NCBI GenBank assembly: GCA_009801015.1
Contig: VHZZ01000232.1
Coordinates: 65,925-129,924, forward strand
Length of the DNA stretch: 64,000 nucleotides
Direction of reading: 5' to 3'
Source: Silene noctiflora
Taxonomy: Eukaryota; Streptophyta; Magnoliopsida; Caryophyllales; Caryophyllaceae
A program made the position numbers and the translations under genes. Shown in pieces: positions 35,094 through 47,562 of this stretch. A model generated the notes under the pieces. It did no database searches. It saw nothing but the letters and a program-made list of their open reading frames with translations, and was not told the DNA's origin. Numbering within the stretch: the first letter of the stretch is position 1; each line of letters begins with the position of its first letter.

Positions 35094-38000
35094 CTAAAAT
35101 ACAAACTCCTCCTCAGCTTCAGCATCAACACTGTTTTCTCTGTCCCCCATCTCTCTCAAAGCAGCCGCAGCTGAGTCACTTATTCCCAGTAGAAACTGTA
35201 GACGAGATAACTTCTCCGGAGCAGCCTCCTTTTTCGCGTATATGGCGTACAGATCTGCCAATTCTTCAGGCCTGTCCCATGACAAAGGCTCCGCACTTAC
35301 AGCCTTGTCACAAGCTAGCAGATCGTTAAGTGTTGAAACCTACACAAGTTAAGTTCACATATTATAGCCGATCAATGAAATTAGACTTAAATGAAAAATT
35401 CCGCAGATGTGATTAGATATTTACCACTCTTTCACTGTTTCTCTGCCTGAGTAATGCCACTGCTTGAACCAATGAGTTAGCTAACTTACTCCGAGCAAGT
35501 TCGTGGACTACTCCTTTAGCCTTTTCAGCATTTATACTCAAGTCCGCAGGTATTTTTTGATACACTTCTTCTTCGTCAAATTCTCCAGTACCAGAGGAAA
35601 ATATTTCATCTACGCTTTTCTTATAGATATTTTCACGTAAGCTCTCTGAAACCACGGTCTCAATGTTCACGCTTGCTTCCTTCAGTTTTCTAATCTGCTT
35701 CACACTAAGCTTTCCCTGACCTATTGCTGTTTTTAGGGAAGCCGCCATCTTTGAGTTTACAATGCTGTCTCTTACCTTTTGGGCGTGCTCTGGAGGCAAC
35801 CCCACTTGCTTCTGAACCTCATCCAACTGCTCCAACCTAGCTTTAGTTATCTGTCCATCAGCAAAAATGACCTCTGCCTTCTCCCTGAATGCCTCTTCAG
35901 CTACGCTTCTGTGGACCGCCACAATCTCCTTACGCTCCAAACCTAGAATTTCACCCAGCTGATGTAGAAAAAGAAACTCTCTGTCGCCCATCGTTGAGAT
36001 GACCTCGGCACCAAATGGAAGTTTAGTGACCTCTTCTCCAGGTATGCAGTACAACAAGTATGTCTTGTAGAGGTCAGTCCTTTCCCTTAATGACAGGTCA
36101 TCTTTAACTGTTATTTCTGTCTGTCCCGGCTTGAACATTTTGTCAAGTTCCTTAGAGGGAATTGTTTTCCTGAGAGTCTCCATTGACTCCCGTTCTTCCT
36201 CATCTTCTGTCTGCTTCTCTACCTCGTTAACAGGTTCTGGTTCCTCTGTTGGTGTATCACTTGATTCACCTTTGATGTCCGCCACTAATTCAGTGACCAC
36301 GTTTGTGTTAAATTCTATCATCTTTCTAAGGAATTTTGCAGATTCAGTTACACTCTCAGCTTCCCTTGCCTGTTTAATATAGTAGATGAATATCCTGCGA
36401 ACCTGCATCAATAGATTATGAATGAGAGGCACATTGACCATCGCCTTTCTCTCCTGTAATGAACTTTTGTTTTTGTAGAAGCATCTTCATCATGAGTCAT
36501 GACACCCGTGAGAATAACAAATTGATGAGCAACTGAGAAGAGTAGGCACTTACCGCCTTGCTAGCAATTGATATTGCTGCTTCCCTAGTCAAGCGTAAGC
36601 CATGAGCTGCTTTCCTCACAGAGGCTTTTACATCTTCATCATATCCAGTAACACCAAAAGCAATGGCATCTCTCACCACCTAAGCCAAGACAAAGTAAAC
36701 ACTTCACGATTGTACAGACTAATTTTATGATTTATCAGCTATATCAACCTAAACCTAACACAGCTACTGAGGGAGAGAGAAGGGTAGAAATTCCATTAGC
36801 AAGAAATAATTCAAGTACATAACCAGAACGGAATGAATCAGAACCTCTTAAGAAAATTTTAAAAGAAAGTGCATATACATCTCTTGGCAAGTATAAACAA
36901 CCCTAAGACAAAAGCAAGAGACTGAATAAAGATCCATGCACTTTTGGGTGATTCTAAAAAATAACCTACCTATTCAAGTCTTTATAATAATGACTTAGGC
37001 TCTGTTTGGTACCCAGCAGATTATAATTAGATTATAACTAGCAGATTGGTCAAGCAGATTACAAATGACAGATTTGATTGGCATGTTTGACTAGTATATT
37101 ACAATTAGCAGATTTAGTAGAAGTGTTTGGTAATTAGCGGGTTTAGGTTAATAGATTGTTGTATATATGTGTAAATTATAGACGAAATTATTTTTTACAA
37201 TCTACTAAAGTGAATATGCTGGGGGAGCAGCATTTTGGAAAACAGTATATTGGAGCTCAATCTACTGTTCCAATATGTCATTTACCAAACACGAGTAGAT
37301 TGTTGAGTCTAACATGCCAAAAGCCTTAAATATGCTGAAATTTCATTAATCTACTGTTAACCAAACACCCCCTTAACCATTCAACAAAAGCACTGTCTAT
37401 GTCTTTAACACTTTGTTCCGAAACAGAACTGCGATTCTAATAAAAAGAAAACACAGATAAAAACCGCACCATGAAAGATCTCTAACTGAAAGCTAAGAAG
37501 ATCCATCCATTAGGTGAAGTTCACAACGAATCAGTAAGAGGAATAGTGTTTTGATAGAGTACCTTCTCAAACCGACTGCCACATATATCAGCATGAGCTG
37601 CTTCAACAATTTTTTGTGGAACACATAACATAACTCGTAACCGAAGCAAACTTTGGACATCCTCTTCACTTAACTCTCCGTCAGCTAAGCATCTCTGAAG
37701 CTTCTCACGATATATTTCTACAAGAAAAAGTAGATCAGAAACGCGTGAAGGATAAAAACTCTTTAGCGGCTCTAAACAAGGAGTTCAACATGTACACCGC
37801 CTCAAATAGAACCCTCGTCAGAAAGCTGATCACATGTACCTTCGTGGATTTCACTGGCTTTCTGGGGGTCAAACCGCAGCTGATCACATAATTTCTGAAG
37901 GAAAGCTGCTTTGCTCTCAGCTGCTTCTAGATCACCAGTAGTAACAGCCTGTGCCAACAACTTGCGATAAACCTTTGACTTGACATCAATTGTGATAGCT

Positions 38001-41000
38001 TCTGCCTCTCGTTTCCCAAGACCAAAGATGTTATTTAACTGGTTCAATGCAGCCATCTGAACAAGGACAGAATTAACTATAAGGATGCGGACTAGTCTTT
38101 TGAGTTCATGCACAAAAAGAATCTCGGTAGTATTTGACTGAAGTAAATAAATTGGTGCTATTTTGTTCTTCGCATCATGTTACATAATACCAACATTGAA
38201 CCATGTCATATTCTCTAATTTCATATAGAACACGGAAGTGTAACAGCTAAAAACAATAAATAGCAAAAGGAAATTCATCACCTTATTTTCCTCAATTCGA
38301 CCACTCGATACGGAGTCTACAACATATGCTCTGTAGAGAAGCTTTAGGTCATCAATTTTTCGATCACCATCATACTCACCACCTGACAGTTATTACACAT
38401 TCATGGCAATGTCATACATACCATAAAACAGCAATTGTGGTCCCAAAAGATAATATATATAAGGCCCCTAATTCTCCAAAACGAGTGAAAAAAACAGTTA
38501 GGCAGGGAGAGGAATCTGGACTCTGGAGTACTAGTATTCAATGCAGAAAAGGTGGAGGGAGGGAGGGGGCACCTTTAAATAGACACAAATGAGTAAAGCA
38601 GCGAGCAAAAGATTACCTACGAGAGAAACTGGACCAATTCCACGAGCAAAATTACCAGCATCTGGATGGTTTTTTACTGATATAAGATGACTATTAAATG
38701 CCAGAATTTTATTAAGCTCTTGCACAACCTCTCCAGTTCCTCTGTAAATCAATATGAAAGACAAATACAGGTCAAATTACAGCTAACCATGTCATTCAAG
38801 GAACAGTGGGACATACAATAGTTACTTTGTCATTGTTTCGGTGCAAGGGAAAAAAAAAAACTATTTTTGAGCCTCTAAGGTGTAAAGGCAACAGTAGCAA
38901 CAACTGGTCATACCCTGTTCTGGTTCGTGACTTCAGGTAAACAAGAGCTCTCGATATATTTTCCTCTACAAGTGCTCTTGTATGATCCTTTAGCATCTCT
39001 TCAGCCAACTGCATAGAATGATCCAGTACATCGGAGATAAGCTATGAGCTTCATTTTCGTTATAAGCATGACTCGAGAATGAAATCACCAAATTGTACAG
39101 CCCAAAACCCAATTGACCCATCCCAAAATGACAATAAGTGACCCCAAACTATTAAAAATCACACTCAAGAATATTTTAAGGGTTTGTTTGGTTAAAAGTG
39201 GAATGGAATGGATTGGAATGTCATACCATAGAGGTAAGGATTTAGAACTCCATACCTCTCTCAATATGTTTGGTTTGATCATCTCTCCCACTTGGTGGGA
39301 ATGGGGTTCAAAACATTAGAGGAGAGTAAGGTATGGCATTCTAGGGGGTTTGAATGAAGTTAGAATCCATCAAGTATCCAACTCCGTTCCAAAATAAGGC
39401 AACTAAACATTGAATGGACTAAATTCATTCCAAACCAAACTAAGCATCCCCTAGGTTACAGAGGTCAAAACCATCATAGTCATAGTGTGCAACGACCCAA
39501 ACCAAACCTGATTTACCAGACCTTCAACAATAGACATGAAAAAGATCCAACCCGGCCCAAAGTGATATGTAACCAAAATGACCTAACTCAAACTACACTG
39601 ACCTAGATCTGACCCAAATCACATTGTTCGGTAAGGCTACTTTTAACTACAAAAGCAAACGAACTATGAGCACATAGCTAGAAAGGCAATACCTCATCGG
39701 ATAAACGATATGAAACCTGAGCTTTTCTAAGGCTGACAAGTTGCTCTGCATCTACATCTGAATTTAAAACAATGTGAAAAAAAATTATATCCTGAATGAA
39801 CTACCAACATTAATCCATCTACTAGTGGACACAAAATAATTACATAATACATTGCCAAAACACCCTTTTAAGATAAATATACAGCAAACGGGAGCTCTAA
39901 CACAAGTGAAGATAAGGTAAATACTAGCCTCTGCCAACTGATTTCAGCCTCTTAGCATAAAGCCTCTGAGCATTGTCACGAACAGCAACCTCAACCTGAC
40001 AGGCAGCACTATATATGGTCATTTGTGTATTAAAATATTTACCTTGGAAGAAACACAACACAGAAAATAAGAGAATGACTGATAATCATGAAATTATCAA
40101 CAAAATGTAAAACATGATAGAAATAAATAATACAAAACAAAAAAAAAAAAGCTGATGAATTTAGGTGTTTACCTGAGAATCAGTGATTTTAAAAACACGT
40201 TTCCATGGCAAGAGAAAAGTCGAGGCCTCGCCAAAAACAAGAGTGGATACATAAACTAGCTTCTGAAATGCCTGTAGTGAAGCTCACATAAATGTGTCAA
40301 ACACCAAATTGCCAAAGGACAATGCAAGAGATTTAGATCTTACAATACAGCAAACGTAGACATGAATCTCACCTTACGTTGCTCCATGTCACCCTCACGA
40401 TCTCCAGTTTCCAGCCTTTGTCTGAAAATGCGTCGAGCAATCTACAGCCAGCAAAAAAACAATAGCCTTGAAAAAAGTATTTTTAATGCAATGAAGGAAA
40501 GGAAAGAAAGAAATGGCCACTGGATAGGTTTTATGATAAAAGTCTCATTTTTTTAGGAAACCCTATTCAGTGTTTAAGCATTCAACAATGGAATTCACAG
40601 GGAAACCACTGAACAAGTTGAGGAAAGTCTTGCTGGTTGTCAATAATATTGCCTACAATCTAAAATTTGATAGGTTAATTAACGTGTCCAGCATCACATT
40701 CCTATTAACATCCACACACAAGGGCGCTCTTAATTATTTTGCCCAAGTCCTTCTCCATAGGTCCCTCTACATTGCACTCTTTTCCATTTATTTATATTGT
40801 ACAAAAAGACTTGAGAGTTAACTGTAAACAAGGGTAATGCGGATAAGCATGAGAAGGGTATGAATTGAACTAAAGAGAAGCATTGTGGATGTAGCAAATA
40901 AAGAAAGTAAAGAGAGAAACCTCAATATGCATGTTAGCGGCATCAGGATCATCAATGCCAAGAGAGTTTTTGAAGTTAATAATAGTTTCAACTTCATTTC

Positions 41001-41807
41001 CGTTGAGATGTTGATTAGCAGGGGGAAGCACTGAGGTGACAAATCTACAATGGATAACGGGAATTGAATCAAATTGCATGGGTGTGTGTTTGGGGATTGA
41101 GACAAAAGTATAGAAAACAGAAATTGACCTGAGATACAAGTCACAGAGCTCCGAGGTGAAAGCTTCGTCTTGCTTGCTAACGCCGTACCTATAAAAAAAA
41201 AAACATAAATACAAACAAACAAACAAAACAACAAAAGGGAGTAAGGATGAATGCCTAATAATTACTTAAATGAAAAACCTCACCTTGAGGGTATCGCCAT
41301 GATATAATCCTTGTCTAAATGGAGTGGGTCCTGAGACGAAGCAACGTAATTGTGGAGATTAACGGCAGCAACCTCAGGCGCGCATGAATTGACCGAGTAG
41401 GCGGCAGCAGCAGCGGCAGCTCCGAGGACAACGGCACCTCCAACTCCGGCGTTACGATTTCCACCAAAACGATTCCCGATGCCAAAACCAGCGGCCAAAG
41501 CAGCGGCCACAATTAAAGAAGAGGCAGCGAGCCTGACGGGTGGAGACATAGTATCCACTATTGAATGAAGGCCACTCAGCTCCCTCTTCGGACCGAATAT
41601 ATCCTCCGAAGTTGAATTATTACTAGTATTACTATTAGTATTAGTATTAGTAATGGCGGAGCATCTGAGCTTGGTGACGCGTTGGCGTGAATTGATTGGA
41701 ATGTTGATGCGGTGGCTACGGAGAGAGGATAGACGTGGTTTGAAGGTGGAAAATAGGAGTGGGGTGGTGGTGGCGGTGGCGGTTGTGGTTGCGGCGGCGG
41801 CGTTCAT
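35094..41807 (-). CDS. TIC110: TIC110, chloroplast inner-envelope translocon protein, 15 exons
   Basis: Exons in order: 41284-41807, 41129-41188, 40921-41044, 40373-40441, 40173-40271, 39929-39995, 39693-39757, 38914-39008, 38617-38741, 38282-38382, 37840-38056, 37563-37717, 36554-36679, 35425-36402, 35094-35339. The product has 1016 residues, about the length of Arabidopsis TIC110. An Ala/Thr/Ser-rich transit peptide (about 1-75) is followed by FGPKRELSGLHSIVDTM and two hydrophobic segments (LAASSLIVAAALAAGFGIG and GGAVVLGAAAAAAAYSV), then a long soluble stromal helical part ending EEEFVF. TIC110 forms a stromal scaffold for chaperones and precursors during plastid protein import. Frame requires a GC donor at 39927-39928. 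Introns carry two MITEs. Confidence 0.96.
36998..37372. mobile_element. Tourist/PIF-Harbinger-like MITE in TIC110 intron 12
   Basis: The left end GGCTCTGTTTGGTACCC and right end (inverted) GGGGGTGTTTGGTTAACAG are imperfect terminal inverted repeats. TTA flanks both sides (36995-36997, 37373-37375). At 375 bp with no ORF it fits a Tourist-type MITE. The interior repeats AGCAGATT/CTGTT-like words. Confidence 0.65.
39180..39451. mobile_element. MITE-like element in TIC110 intron 7
   Basis: The left end, GGGTTTGTTTGGTTAAAAG then TGGAATGGAATGG, is matched in inverted form by CATTCCAAACCAAACTAAG then CATCCCC at the right. The interior is rich in GGAATGG and its complement. No clean target duplication was found, so the family (Tourist- or hAT-type) stays open. 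Confidence 0.55.
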
Positions 41808-42069
41808 GATTGAGTAGTCTTTTAGGGTTCACTGCCGATTACAACAACAATGGATAGGGAGGGAGACGGACACCAAATGAGAACTCTCTCACTCAACTCC
41901 TTTTACACTTTACTCTTTTTTTTTTTTTTTTTTTTTTATTGTATTTGTGTTACTAAATTCGTTGTCCCTTTCTAAAGTTAAAATAGATAAAATCATCCGT
42001 CCATAATAATTTTTTACCAATTTTTATTATTTCTTTATTGTTTAGAGTCACCTTAAGCTTTATACATTA

Positions 42070-42778
42070 CTAGTTTTATGCCCGTGCGAAATTGCACGGG
42101 ATTAGATGTTTAATTACTTAACAAAATTTTTAAAAGTTGAAAATTAAAATTGCATATCGTTATCGTTAAATATAGTACATGATATATAAATAGTCTCGAA
42201 AAATTATAAATATTGGTAGATGATCTCTTCTTTCTTAGACAAAGTTGCATCGTAAAACTTGTCCAATATACCATGTTAGATAATTGCGACTGACTGTTAC
42301 ATATTAACCTTGTAAACTCTCTAATTTTATTTATATGACTATGATAAGAACCCAAGTAAGAGATTGATGGGTAAAAGATGGATTTTTCAAATAATACTAA
42401 ATTCAAAATCATAGATAACAAAATATTGTAGTTAAAAATATTTTGAACTGATATTTTATTTGGGATTTATGGGAAAAAATTAATGAAGAAAACAATATAT
42501 TTCCACATTCAAATAAAAAAAATAAAGGAAAAATATTAAGTTGTTAATACTCTTATAAACGAAATGAAAATACAAAGATATCGAGAGAAATGTACTCAAA
42601 GTTGGTGGTTTTATCTTCCGTATAAAAATGAAATAAGAATCAGTTTGATTTGTAAGTATAAACTAAAGTTTAATCAATGTGATTTATAGAAATTAATGTT
42701 GCAAAAGTATATATTAATGACTTAAAACTACACCACCCTAATAATCATTTAAGTGACTTAGCTTTTATATATAGAAGA
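42070..42778 (-). mobile_element. Non-autonomous Helitron (709 bp)
   Basis: On the minus strand it begins TCTTCTATATATAAAAGC at 42778, preceded by A. It ends with the hairpin CCCGTGCAATTTCGCACGGG, a short spacer and CTAG at 42070, followed by T. A-T insertion, TC start, CTRR end and a subterminal hairpin together define a Helitron. No coding capacity is seen. Confidence 0.78.
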
Positions 42779-42899
42779 TTCCCGAGACTTGACTCGGCTC
42801 TACTTTTCACTACACTTTTTTTTTAGGATTTTTGATAAAAAGAAAAACAATAATGTTTTAACACATGATATTCATTTATTGGTTGTCGTTATAAAAAGG

Positions 42900-43001
42900 T
42901 GGGTCAAGTCTCTACAAGAGTCTTAAGTAGAGACTCGACTTAAGACTTTGTTAAGATTTGAGTAGATTATTGGTAGTCTTGTCTTAAGACTTACCAAAGT
43001 A
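42900..43001. repeat. Foldback MITE-like repeat, copy B
   Basis: Related to the repeat at 12026-12157: it shares GACTTTGTTAAGA, GATTATTGGTAGTCTT and TTAAGACTTACCAAAGT, and carries several AAGTCT/AGACTT pairs that can fold back. It abuts the LINE fragment. Confidence 0.45.
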
Positions 43002-43591
43002 AATTCCAAATTTTTCTCGCTTCACTGCAATCACGAAATAATTGAAGAGTCGTTTCTTCCCTCTCTCTACAACCACCACAACATGGATACTCTGTGAAAT
43101 TTTTTTTAGTTCGATTTACAATAGTTATAATTCTGTCATGCATAAACAGCCAAATAAATAACCCCATTCTTTGCGGAGCCCATGTTTTCCAAGGAAGCGT
43201 CCACACCTCCCCTTCTTCATTCTCTAGGTGACCTCGAATAAGCTTGACCGCTAACTTAACTTGAAAAGAAACCCGAGGGAGCGTCGGTTCAATAAATCCG
43301 ATCAACATTCTGGTTACCATGAATCACTTCATATGATGCTATTGTTTGAAGAATTTCCGACGGTAACAACGCAGCAAACAACTCCTAACGTTGCCCCGAT
43401 TGTTCATCCCCAGCCGTGGACTCTAGAATCTCTGGTGGAATAGGGCAGGATATGAGCTCAATAAACGGACCAGAGCTCGTCTTGTTCTGCCGCCAAAATG
43501 AAGTGTTAACGCCATTGCCAATATCTGATCCCATACCCGTTTTCACAACATTCATCGCTTCGACAATCCCCCTCCAAGCGTTAGAGCTCAC
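43002..43591 (-). mobile_element. L1-type LINE fragment (zf-RVT region), broken
   Basis: Two minus-strand frames carry LINE 3'-end features. The 43385-43591 frame has AWRGIVEAMNVVKTGMGSDI then GNGVNTSFW, the usual segment before the zinc-binding region. The 42991-43320 frame has WAPQRMGLFIWLFMHDRI, CCGGC and ETTLQLFRDC...IW, the zf-RVT Cys/His pattern. The two parts are in different registers, so at least one frame break separates them. The reverse transcriptase and endonuclease parts are absent. Confidence 0.65.
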
Positions 43592-44056
43592 TTGCCTAGT
43601 TTTAATTTTTAAACATCGATCTCCAAATCACAACGGCCATTGCAATATTTATATCGAAGTAAGCGACTTAGTTATTTATTATGTGACAATGAGTCTTGAT
43701 ACTATGATGATGAATAAAGGTCATTCATGTGTTACGGATGTAGCAAGGTTGTACCGTGGTTATATGGATTGACTTGACATTGGACTTTGTTTGTTAGAAA
43801 CTACTACGGTAAATCGGGTTCCTTGAGCACCGTTGGATGGCCAGCCGTGAGTCTCCCCTTGTGGGCCCTCCATAAGGGGGATGTGCACATTTACGATCAG
43901 CCGGAGTGTTTGTGGTCGAGCACGTTCATCGTGTGATTTGAGTACCACTTGTTTGTCGTGTGATTTGTTGCACGCTTATTAGGGCTGCCGTGTGAATTGT
44001 AGCACGCGCCAAGGTCCATTTGGTATAGTCAATCATGCGAGTCAAGAGTTGCCTTG

Positions 44057-44059
<3 letters not shown>

Positions 44060-44093
<34 letters not shown>
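44060..44093. repeat. (TTA)n microsatellite
   Basis: About eleven trinucleotide copies lie upstream of the CHX gene. Confidence 0.9.
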
Positions 44094-44586
44094 GTGTTGG
44101 TCCGAAATTGAGATAATGATGTTTAATTATGTTAGAAGCATGAGCTGAGGTTGTTGGACGACGTATTGATCATTGTCACTTTATGGTTTAATTTTGTACA
44201 AAATTTCTCTATTTAAAATAAGGCAAAGGTTAAAAAGTTTGCAAGCGTACATTAATCAATAATTAAAATAAATTTGACGGGACAATGAAGATGATGATTT
44301 TGGCATAATTTGAACCTAAAATATAGGAGAATGTAGCATAAAATACATTTGGTAGTAATAGCATATTTAGTATGAGCTTCTTTTAAGGAAGTAATCAACT
44401 AATTTCAATCATCCTTTCACATTTTCTCCATTTTATTTTTTTTCCCTTTCTGATCTTCTTTTCTTGATGCATTTTTTTCAGTTTTAAATTTCTCTCAATT
44501 ATGGTATTCAAGATTTGTTGTTACCTTGAGTCAGGAAAATAACTAACCAATAATCGGTGAGAAGAAGATACATAAAATCGACGGCA

Positions 44587-47099
44587 ATGTCGGAACAATG
44601 GTGGACAAGTGGGATGGTATTCAAGGATAAATTGGTTTGTCAAATTCAAAAATCAGAATTTACGGCTGGTTTTTTGTATGGAGACAATCCTTTGGATAAC
44701 CCAACCTCGATCGTGTTTTTTCAGTTATCCATTATTTTCATGTTTACGAGAACCCTTTATTTCATTTTTCAACCTTTACGCCAAAGTATGATTGTCGCCC
44801 AGATTACTGTAAGCATCATTATTTTCATATTTTTATTTTTTTTTAAAGATTAATTCATTCATTCATAACTTTTATATATTGCATGCTGTGAATTTAGGCA
44901 GGATTACTAATGAGCCCCTCAATTGTAACACAACACCAAGAATTCGCAAACAAGGTGTTCCCACCACCGGGTAGATATGTTTTAAAGACCATCTCCAGCT
45001 TCGGCTTCATGCTTCATTTATTCATAATGGGAGTTAAAATCGACATGAATTCCATTCGAAGTACAGGATTCAAGTCCTTATTGATTGGCTTATCGGGTCT
45101 TGTCTTCTCTCTTTCCCTTGGAAGCTTAGCCTTCTACGTGGTTCGACAAAACACTCAGCTTGACCAGAGTTTATTCACAGGCATACGTTTACTAATCACT
45201 TTTAATTCTTTGACATTCTTCATGGTCACTAGTGGCTACAACCAAGATCTCAAGTTTTGCAACACAGAGCTAGGCCACCTTGCTTGTTCCTCTTCCTTAG
45301 CTGTTGATTTACCAGGGTTGGTGGGGGCCACCGTATGCCTCACTTGGTTTGGTACTAATTACGACACATCTTCATCATCAGATGAAAACATGGCTCCAAG
45401 ACTAGTTACAATTCTATCTGTCTCTTTATATTACGCGGTTCTCTTCTGCATCTTACGACCAATGGTGATGAATGTTGTTAGTAGAACCCCTAAAGGAGCC
45501 ACCACCATGAAGCAGACACATCTCATGCTGGTTTTAGTCATTCTTATGTTGGCCTGGTATTGGGGGGAGGCCTTGGGGCAGAGGTTCGCTACTTTTCTTT
45601 TTGGATTGTCCCTACCAGACGGGCCTCCTCTTGGGTCCGCCTTAGCACAAAAGGTAGAGTTATTCACATCGGGGATACTGCTTCCTATATTTTGCACCAT
45701 GGTTGGATGGAGGACTAATTTGTCCTCTTGGAAAGGAAATCCTCAAATATGGGGAGTGGAGCTCATATTTGTGATTGGGCATCTTGGCAAGTTGTTAGGC
45801 ACCGTTGTCTCATCCACTCTGGTGGGGGTGTCTTTTGAGGATGCAATCCCCCTTGGTTTTATGATGTCTTTCAAAGGTATTATGGAGGTCGCAACTCTTG
45901 CTGCTTGGAACGAACAAGCGCTGTTGGACGATCGTTTGTTTAGCCTATCAATGTTGAACATTGTATTGTTCACTGGTGTAGCGTTTCCTTTAGCACAACA
46001 TTTGTATGACCCTTCGAAAAGATATAAGGTGATGAGGAGAAGAAATATTTGTGGAGGAATTGATAATCTTCAGGTTTTAGTCTGCATTCACAGTGAAGAA
46101 TATGTCCCTGGGCTTATCAACCTAATACAGCTTATGAACCATAATAATATGGGCGGCAGTATCTCCTTATTTACCATCCAACTTATACACCTAAGTGGGA
46201 GTTCGATGCCGATTCTAGAGCCATTGTACAAGTACAAGAAGTCAGCTGCAGGCAACTTTGTTCATTTTGAGCATGCAGTTAATGCATTTAACCAATTAGA
46301 GGATCAGGATCAGGGAGGAGTAAGTGTCCAGCATTTTGTATCAGTCACACCTTACAAAAGCATGCACAACCATATCTGTACCCTGGCACATGATAAGAGA
46401 GCCAGCATTATCATAACCCCTTTTAATAAAATATGGGACATGTATGGAAATGTGGAGACTTGCTCCCCTCAAATTAGGGAAGTTAATAAAAGGATGATTC
46501 CCAAAGCACCTTGCACAGTTGCCATTTTGATTGATAAAAAGACTCCTGTTGCTGCTCCCAGTTACCACATTGTCATGTTATTTATAGGCGGTTCTGATGA
46601 TCAGGAAGCCCTTGCATTATCTTGTCGTATGGCTCAGCATCCAACTGTAAGGTTATCCGTAATATGGATTAAATCAAACCCCTTGCCTAATGCATCTCAA
46701 CAAGATGTTAGACTCATGGAGGATTTGCAGATGAAAACCACCCCCAATGATAATATTACTATTCGAGAAGAATATGTCGCAGATGGCATTGGGACAACCA
46801 AGGTGGTGTTATCCTTGCAAAACGCTGATTTGTTTGTAGTAGGAAAATACCATGAACCTCATTGTCCGGCCATACAAGGCCTCGCTGCTTGGAATGATAA
46901 TCCTGAGATCGGGGCATTAGGGGACGTTTTAGCTACTTCCGATTTCCTCTTTTCTATATTGGTGGTGCAACAACAACCTCTCACACATTCAAAGCTTCAC
47001 TCTTCCGCGTATATTGGGGTTCATGATGATTTTTCGAGCTTAAGTAGCTTCAACGAAACTCCAAAAAGCAATCAATCCCATTGGAGTTTAGGCGTCTAG
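44587..47099 (+). CDS. CHX-type cation/H+ antiporter (CPA2 family), 2 exons
   Basis: Exons 44587-44808 and 44898-47099 give 807 residues. The start ATG at 44587 gives MSEQWWTSGM; the CHX signature GDNPLD lies near residue 33, followed by the first helices (FFQLSIIFMFTRTLYFIF, LRQSMIVAQIT). Exon 2 opens with AGLLMSPSIV and carries about ten further hydrophobic segments (to about residue 430) with FGFMLHLFIMGVKIDM and ILLPIFCTMVGWRTNLSSW. A hydrophilic C-terminal half of about 380 residues contains two Usp-like regulatory lobes, as is usual in this family. Where the family often has an Asn-Asp pair in the ion-binding helix, this protein reads SSLAVDLPGLVGATV, keeping only Asp. Family members exchange K+ or other monovalent cations for H+ at plasma or endomembranes. 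Confidence 0.9.
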
Positions 47100-47562
47100 T
47101 ATGAGTATGATATACCTTATGCCTTTTGTATTAGTATTGTTGTACAGTAATATTATTTTTGTAATACTATTTCAGGAGTTTATCGTGGAATGTGCATTTT
47201 GCATTCGAAAGACCATGCATGATACTATGATAGTACACATACGGTATTTTAAACAAAAATTGAAGACTATGTTACGAGTAATAAATAAATGAATAGAAAC
47301 AAAAAAACACGATATGAATAAACCGAGAAAATGCTGTAAGATCACTCAATGAAGACTAGATTATTTTGTCATAAGATCACTGGGGAACAAAGAAACAAAG
47401 AAGTTGTATTCATACATAGAGGGGAAGAATCAATTAGAGGGGCCGAGTTGGATGAATAGGTCAGCAGTCACAACAGTCATAGTCCTGTAAACAGAATGTT
47501 GAAGGAATCTAAAGACAATCCGGTATCAAATCCTCATGTATCCTGTGAGACAAGGCCAATTC
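47100..47562. other. Convergent 3' regions of CHX and HDHD5-like genes
   Basis: No gene is seen. It holds the 3' UTRs of the plus-strand antiporter and the minus-strand HAD hydrolase. Confidence 0.55.

Larger units (their letters stand above)
41808..44586. other. TIC110 promoter, transposon debris and CHX promoter
   Basis: TIC110 leader and promoter occupy the first ~250 bases, with a T-run at about 41918-41938. Next come a Helitron (42070-42778), a foldback repeat (about 42900-43001), a LINE fragment (about 43002-43591) and unassigned DNA with a (TTA)n microsatellite at 44060-44093. The last few hundred bases should hold the CHX promoter; no specific element is claimed. Confidence 0.5.
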
